From positions 1 to 6,936 of the forward strand of contig DRNB01000306.1 in NCBI GenBank assembly GCA_011375045.1: a stretch of DNA of 6,936 bases. Direction: 5' to 3'. The DNA comes from Aquifex aeolicus (GTDB taxonomy: Bacteria > Aquificota > Aquificia > Aquificales > Aquificaceae). Position 1 is the first letter of the stretch, and every line of letters begins with the position of its first letter. The position numbers and the translations under genes are program-made. Of the stretch, positions 4,742 to 6,936 are shown piece by piece. The notes beneath the pieces are model-generated. The model searched no databases and had not been told where the DNA came from. It saw nothing but the letters and a program-made list of their open reading frames with translations.

Positions 4742-6777
4742 AGGCACTCCGAAAGAGCTTCAGACTGAAGGTTACCCTCGCCTTCCTCATCGTGGGTCTC
4801 ATCCCCTACGTGATCTTCTCCCTTTTTTCCATTGCTCAGATGGAGAAGGCTCTGAGGGAGAGGATCGAATACGATCTCGAGATGAACGGGGGCTTCCTGA
4901 TACACGAGATCACCGAGCACCTCCACTTCCTCCAGAAGCAGATGAACCAGTGGGCAAAGCTCCAGATGATGAGCGACGTCCTCATAGGGGACATAGACAA
5001 GAGGATATCGAGCTTTCTCTTCAGAGTTTACAGGGAGCTGAAGTTCAGGGGTTTTATCCTCTGCACCGATGACCAGAGGAGAATAGTGGCTTCCTCACAT
5101 CCTGAGCTCATCGGGGAGAGGTTCGAGGAGGAGGGAAGGTTTTACACAAGGGAGGGGGAAACCTTCATAGTGCTCAGAACCCCCATTCAGCCCTTCCCCC
5201 TCAGTGAGCTACCCGCGGGTGAGGTGGTGGTTCTTTACTCCCTCGAGAACTTCAGGGATCTCCTCATAAACACGGAGTTTGCGGTAAGCTCGCTGATCAA
5301 CCCCAGGCTCGGGATCTTCATCACCCCCTTCTTCGACGAACTTCCACCCTTAGGATCTTACGGGTTCATGAACATCGGAAGATTCATCGTTTACTATCAG
5401 AGGTTCGACGACAGCATAATGGGAGGGGACTGGACGATCCTTGTGGGGATGGATAGACACTCAGCCTTTGCCCCCATCAGAAACATGGCTCTGATCTTTG
5501 GAGGATCGGCTCTCTCGGGCGCTCTCGCCATAATTCTCATCTCCCTCCTCGTCTCGCGCAGGACGCTCGCCCCCATAACCGAGATTTCTAAAACCGCAAG
5601 GTACATAGTGGAAACGGGGGACTACAGCAGGAGGGTTCCCGTCAGGGGGGAGGATGAGATAGCTATGCTGTCCGCCTCCTTCAACAGGATGCTGGACGAA
5701 ATTCAGGAGGTTCTGGACAGGATAAGGGAGGAAAATCTCGAGAGAATCAGGCTCTTTAGAAAGCTGGTGGAGATGTTCGCCCTTATCCTCGAGCAGGAGG
5801 ACGAGGAGCACCTCTTGAGGGTCGCGGTGAGGGAGCTGAGGGAGTTTCTCGGAGTGGAGGTGAGCATCCACAGAACGCCCCCCTCTCAGGGAAGGAGCTA
5901 CGAGATCAGGGCGGGCATCTTCTCAGAGGGGGAGATCAGGGAGGAGATCGTCGGATACCTCACCTTCGGAACGGAGGACACCACCCCCGAGCTCGAGGAC
6001 TTCTTCCGCTCCGTTACGAAGATGCTCTCCTTTCAGATAGAGAAGCTGAACATGCTCAAAGCCCAGAGCTACCTCCGGGAGAGGGCGGAAGCCGCTTCGA
6101 AGGCGAAATCCATGTTCATAGCCAACATGTCCCACGAATTGAGAACCCCCCTCAACGCCATAATAGGCTTCGCCCAGTATCTCAGGTCTGAGCTCGATTC
6201 CAATCCCGTGTACAGAGAGGTGGCAAAGAACATAGAGGTTTCGGGAAGGCATCTTCTCACGATGATCAACGACATCCTCGACTTCTCCAAGGCTGAGGCG
6301 GGGAAGGTGAAGGTAAGCGTGGAGCGCTTCAACCTCAGGGAGCTCCTCGAGGAGGTGGAGGTCATGGTAAAGCATTCGGCGGAGGAGAAAGGTCTCGATC
6401 TGAGGATGGAGAAACCCGACCTGGAGATCGAAGCAGATCCCGGCCTGCTGAAGCAGGTGCTCATAAACCTTCTCTCCAACGCTGTGAAGTTCACCGAAAG
6501 GGGCTACATATCCCTGAAGGTGGAGCGGGAGGATTCCTTCCTGAAGTTCAGGGTCATGGACACGGGGGTGGGAATACCCAAAGAGCTTCAGGGAAGGCTC
6601 TTCGAAGCCTTCGAGCAGCTCGACTCCTCCGATCGCGGGAAGGAAAAGGGAACAGGTCTGGGACTTGCCCTCTCCAAGAGGCTGGTGGAGCTCATGGGGG
6701 GCAGGATAGGGGTTATCTCGGAGGGAAGGGGGAAGGGTTCTGAGTTCTGGTTCACGCTGCCCCTCACTCGTCGCTGA
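4738..6777 (+). CDS. Membrane sensor histidine kinase (periplasmic sensor, HAMP, linker domain, HisKA, HATPase_c)
   Basis: A 679-residue inner-membrane kinase. TM1 is about 11-33 and TM2 about 249-273, enclosing about 215 periplasmic residues. Part of these (FILCTDDQRRIVASS at 106-120, ETFIVLRTPIQPF at 141-153, GEVVVLYSLENF at 161-172) looks like a Cache-type alpha/beta fold, though divergent. HAMP follows (about 274-327, with EDEIAMLSASFNRML). Residues about 330-440 are a weakly GAF-like linker. HisKA carries the phospho-acceptor His466 in MSHELRTPLN. The ATPase domain has the N box (LINLLSNAVKFT, Asn577/Asn581), G1 (DTGVGIP from Asp608), F box (LFEAFEQLD) and G2 (GTGLGLAL). All catalytic parts are intact. 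There is no receiver domain, and no partner response regulator lies in the window. The ATG overlaps the binding-protein stop as ATGA, so translation is coupled; porin, binding protein and kinase should be made together. The ligand is not known. Confidence 0.93.
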   Translation: MKALRKSFRLKVTLAFLIVGLIPYVIFSLFSIAQMEKALRERIEYDLEMNGGFLIHEITEHLHFLQKQMNQWAKLQMMSDVLIGDIDKRISSFLFRVYRELKFRGFILCTDDQRRIVASSHPELIGERFEEEGRFYTREGETFIVLRTPIQPFPLSELPAGEVVVLYSLENFRDLLINTEFAVSSLINPRLGIFITPFFDELPPLGSYGFMNIGRFIVYYQRFDDSIMGGDWTILVGMDRHSAFAPIRNMALIFGGSALSGALAIILISLLVSRRTLAPITEISKTARYIVETGDYSRRVPVRGEDEIAMLSASFNRMLDEIQEVLDRIREENLERIRLFRKLVEMFALILEQEDEEHLLRVAVRELREFLGVEVSIHRTPPSQGRSYEIRAGIFSEGEIREEIVGYLTFGTEDTTPELEDFFRSVTKMLSFQIEKLNMLKAQSYLRERAEAASKAKSMFIANMSHELRTPLNAIIGFAQYLRSELDSNPVYREVAKNIEVSGRHLLTMINDILDFSKAEAGKVKVSVERFNLRELLEEVEVMVKHSAEEKGLDLRMEKPDLEIEADPGLLKQVLINLLSNAVKFTERGYISLKVEREDSFLKFRVMDTGVGIPKELQGRLFEAFEQLDSSDRGKEKGTGLGLALSKRLVELMGGRIGVISEGRGKGSEFWFTLPLTRR

Positions 6778-6936
6778 GCTCCTCGTAGATCTCCTCAAAG
6801 CGCCGGTGCAACTTTTTGAACACCTCCAGAACCTCGGGATCGAAGTGGTGGGGGCTCAGCTTGCTGTCGCCCTCGGTAATTATCCTGTAAGCTTCCCCGT
6901 GGGGTAGCGCGGGCTTGTAGGGTCTTCTGCTCCTGA
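6764..6936 (-). CDS. HD-GYP domain protein, C-terminal end (partial, runs off window)
   Basis: The last 57 codons of a leftward gene entering from the right edge, with stop TGA at 6766-6764. The fragment contains SRRPYKPALPHGEAYRII, then HFDPEVLEVFKK, then a charged end EEIYEELSDE. The pairing of 'RPY+.al.+.EA...I' with 'HFDPEVv..F' is the standard end of HD-GYP domains, the c-di-GMP phosphodiesterases often fused to receiver domains. The catalytic HD and GYP motifs lie outside the window, so activity and N-terminal fusions cannot be judged. Its end overlaps the kinase gene's end by 14 bp on the opposite strand, with no room for a terminator between them. If an N-terminal receiver is present, it would be a natural output partner for the neighbouring kinase, but that is inference. 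Confidence 0.8.
   Translation of the reverse strand, partial: RSRRPYKPALPHGEAYRIITEGDSKLSPHHFDPEVLEVFKKLHRRFEEIYEELSDE

Noticed and set aside
3706..4926. A 406-codon open frame on the minus strand opposite the porin, binding-protein and kinase genes
   Set aside because: It is longer than two of the real genes but crosses three clear plus-strand genes and has a Ser/Leu/Pro-rich translation with no motif, signal peptide or family resemblance.
6764..6790. Bidirectional terminator between kinase and HD-GYP gene
   Set aside because: The two coding regions overlap and no stem-loop with a T-run was seen at their ends.
5923..6798. A 291-codon minus-strand open frame opposite the kinase catalytic region
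   Set aside because: The plus strand there encodes intact HisKA and HATPase boxes; the antisense product has no recognisable domain and is in a different frame from the HD-GYP end.

Overview
The window is dense bacterial coding DNA with no long gap. Arginine is written mostly AGG/AGA, isoleucine often ATA, and the coding strands are rich in GAG, AAG and AGG. This is the style of a moderately GC-rich thermophilic bacterium. IspH excludes most archaea, and a signal-peptide-bearing beta-barrel protein ending in Phe means an outer membrane. A member of Aquificota (Hydrogenivirga/Hydrogenobacter-like) or a comparable thermophilic, microaerophilic Gram-negative is my best guess. That placement is inference from style and gene content, not from a search.

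Left part, minus strand (about 15-1917): ispH (last-but-one step reductase of the MEP isoprenoid pathway), then a small exported thioredoxin-fold protein with a CPHC active site, then a TetR-family repressor. ispH and the thioredoxin-fold gene overlap by 25 bp. The thioredoxin-fold gene and the TetR frame overlap by 142 bp if the only canonical start before the DNA-binding domain is used. The three read as one operon, and the TetR start is a real puzzle.

Middle (1912-2024): a short AT-rich divergent promoter region between ispH (leftward) and a chemoreceptor gene (rightward).

Right part, plus strand (2025-6777): four genes with gaps of 25 bp, 1 bp and -4 bp. They encode (1) a soluble chemoreceptor fused to a complete bacteriohemerythrin domain, (2) an outer-membrane beta-barrel protein, (3) a 138-residue exported single-domain protein of the PstS-like binding-protein fold, and (4) a membrane histidine kinase with a periplasmic sensor, HAMP, a divergent linker domain, HisKA and HATPase. 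No ABC permease or ATPase and no response regulator lies in the window. My reading is that porin, small binding protein and kinase form one envelope ligand-sensing module, and that an O2-responsive chemoreceptor may be co-transcribed with it.

Right edge (6764-6936, minus strand): the C-terminal 57 residues of what looks like an HD-GYP domain protein (c-di-GMP phosphodiesterase or response regulator), convergent with the kinase and overlapping its end by 14 bp.

No tRNA, rRNA, CRISPR, insertion sequence or convincing terminator was seen. The most useful items for follow-up are the porin/binding-protein/kinase module, the soluble hemerythrin chemoreceptor, and the TetR start anomaly.
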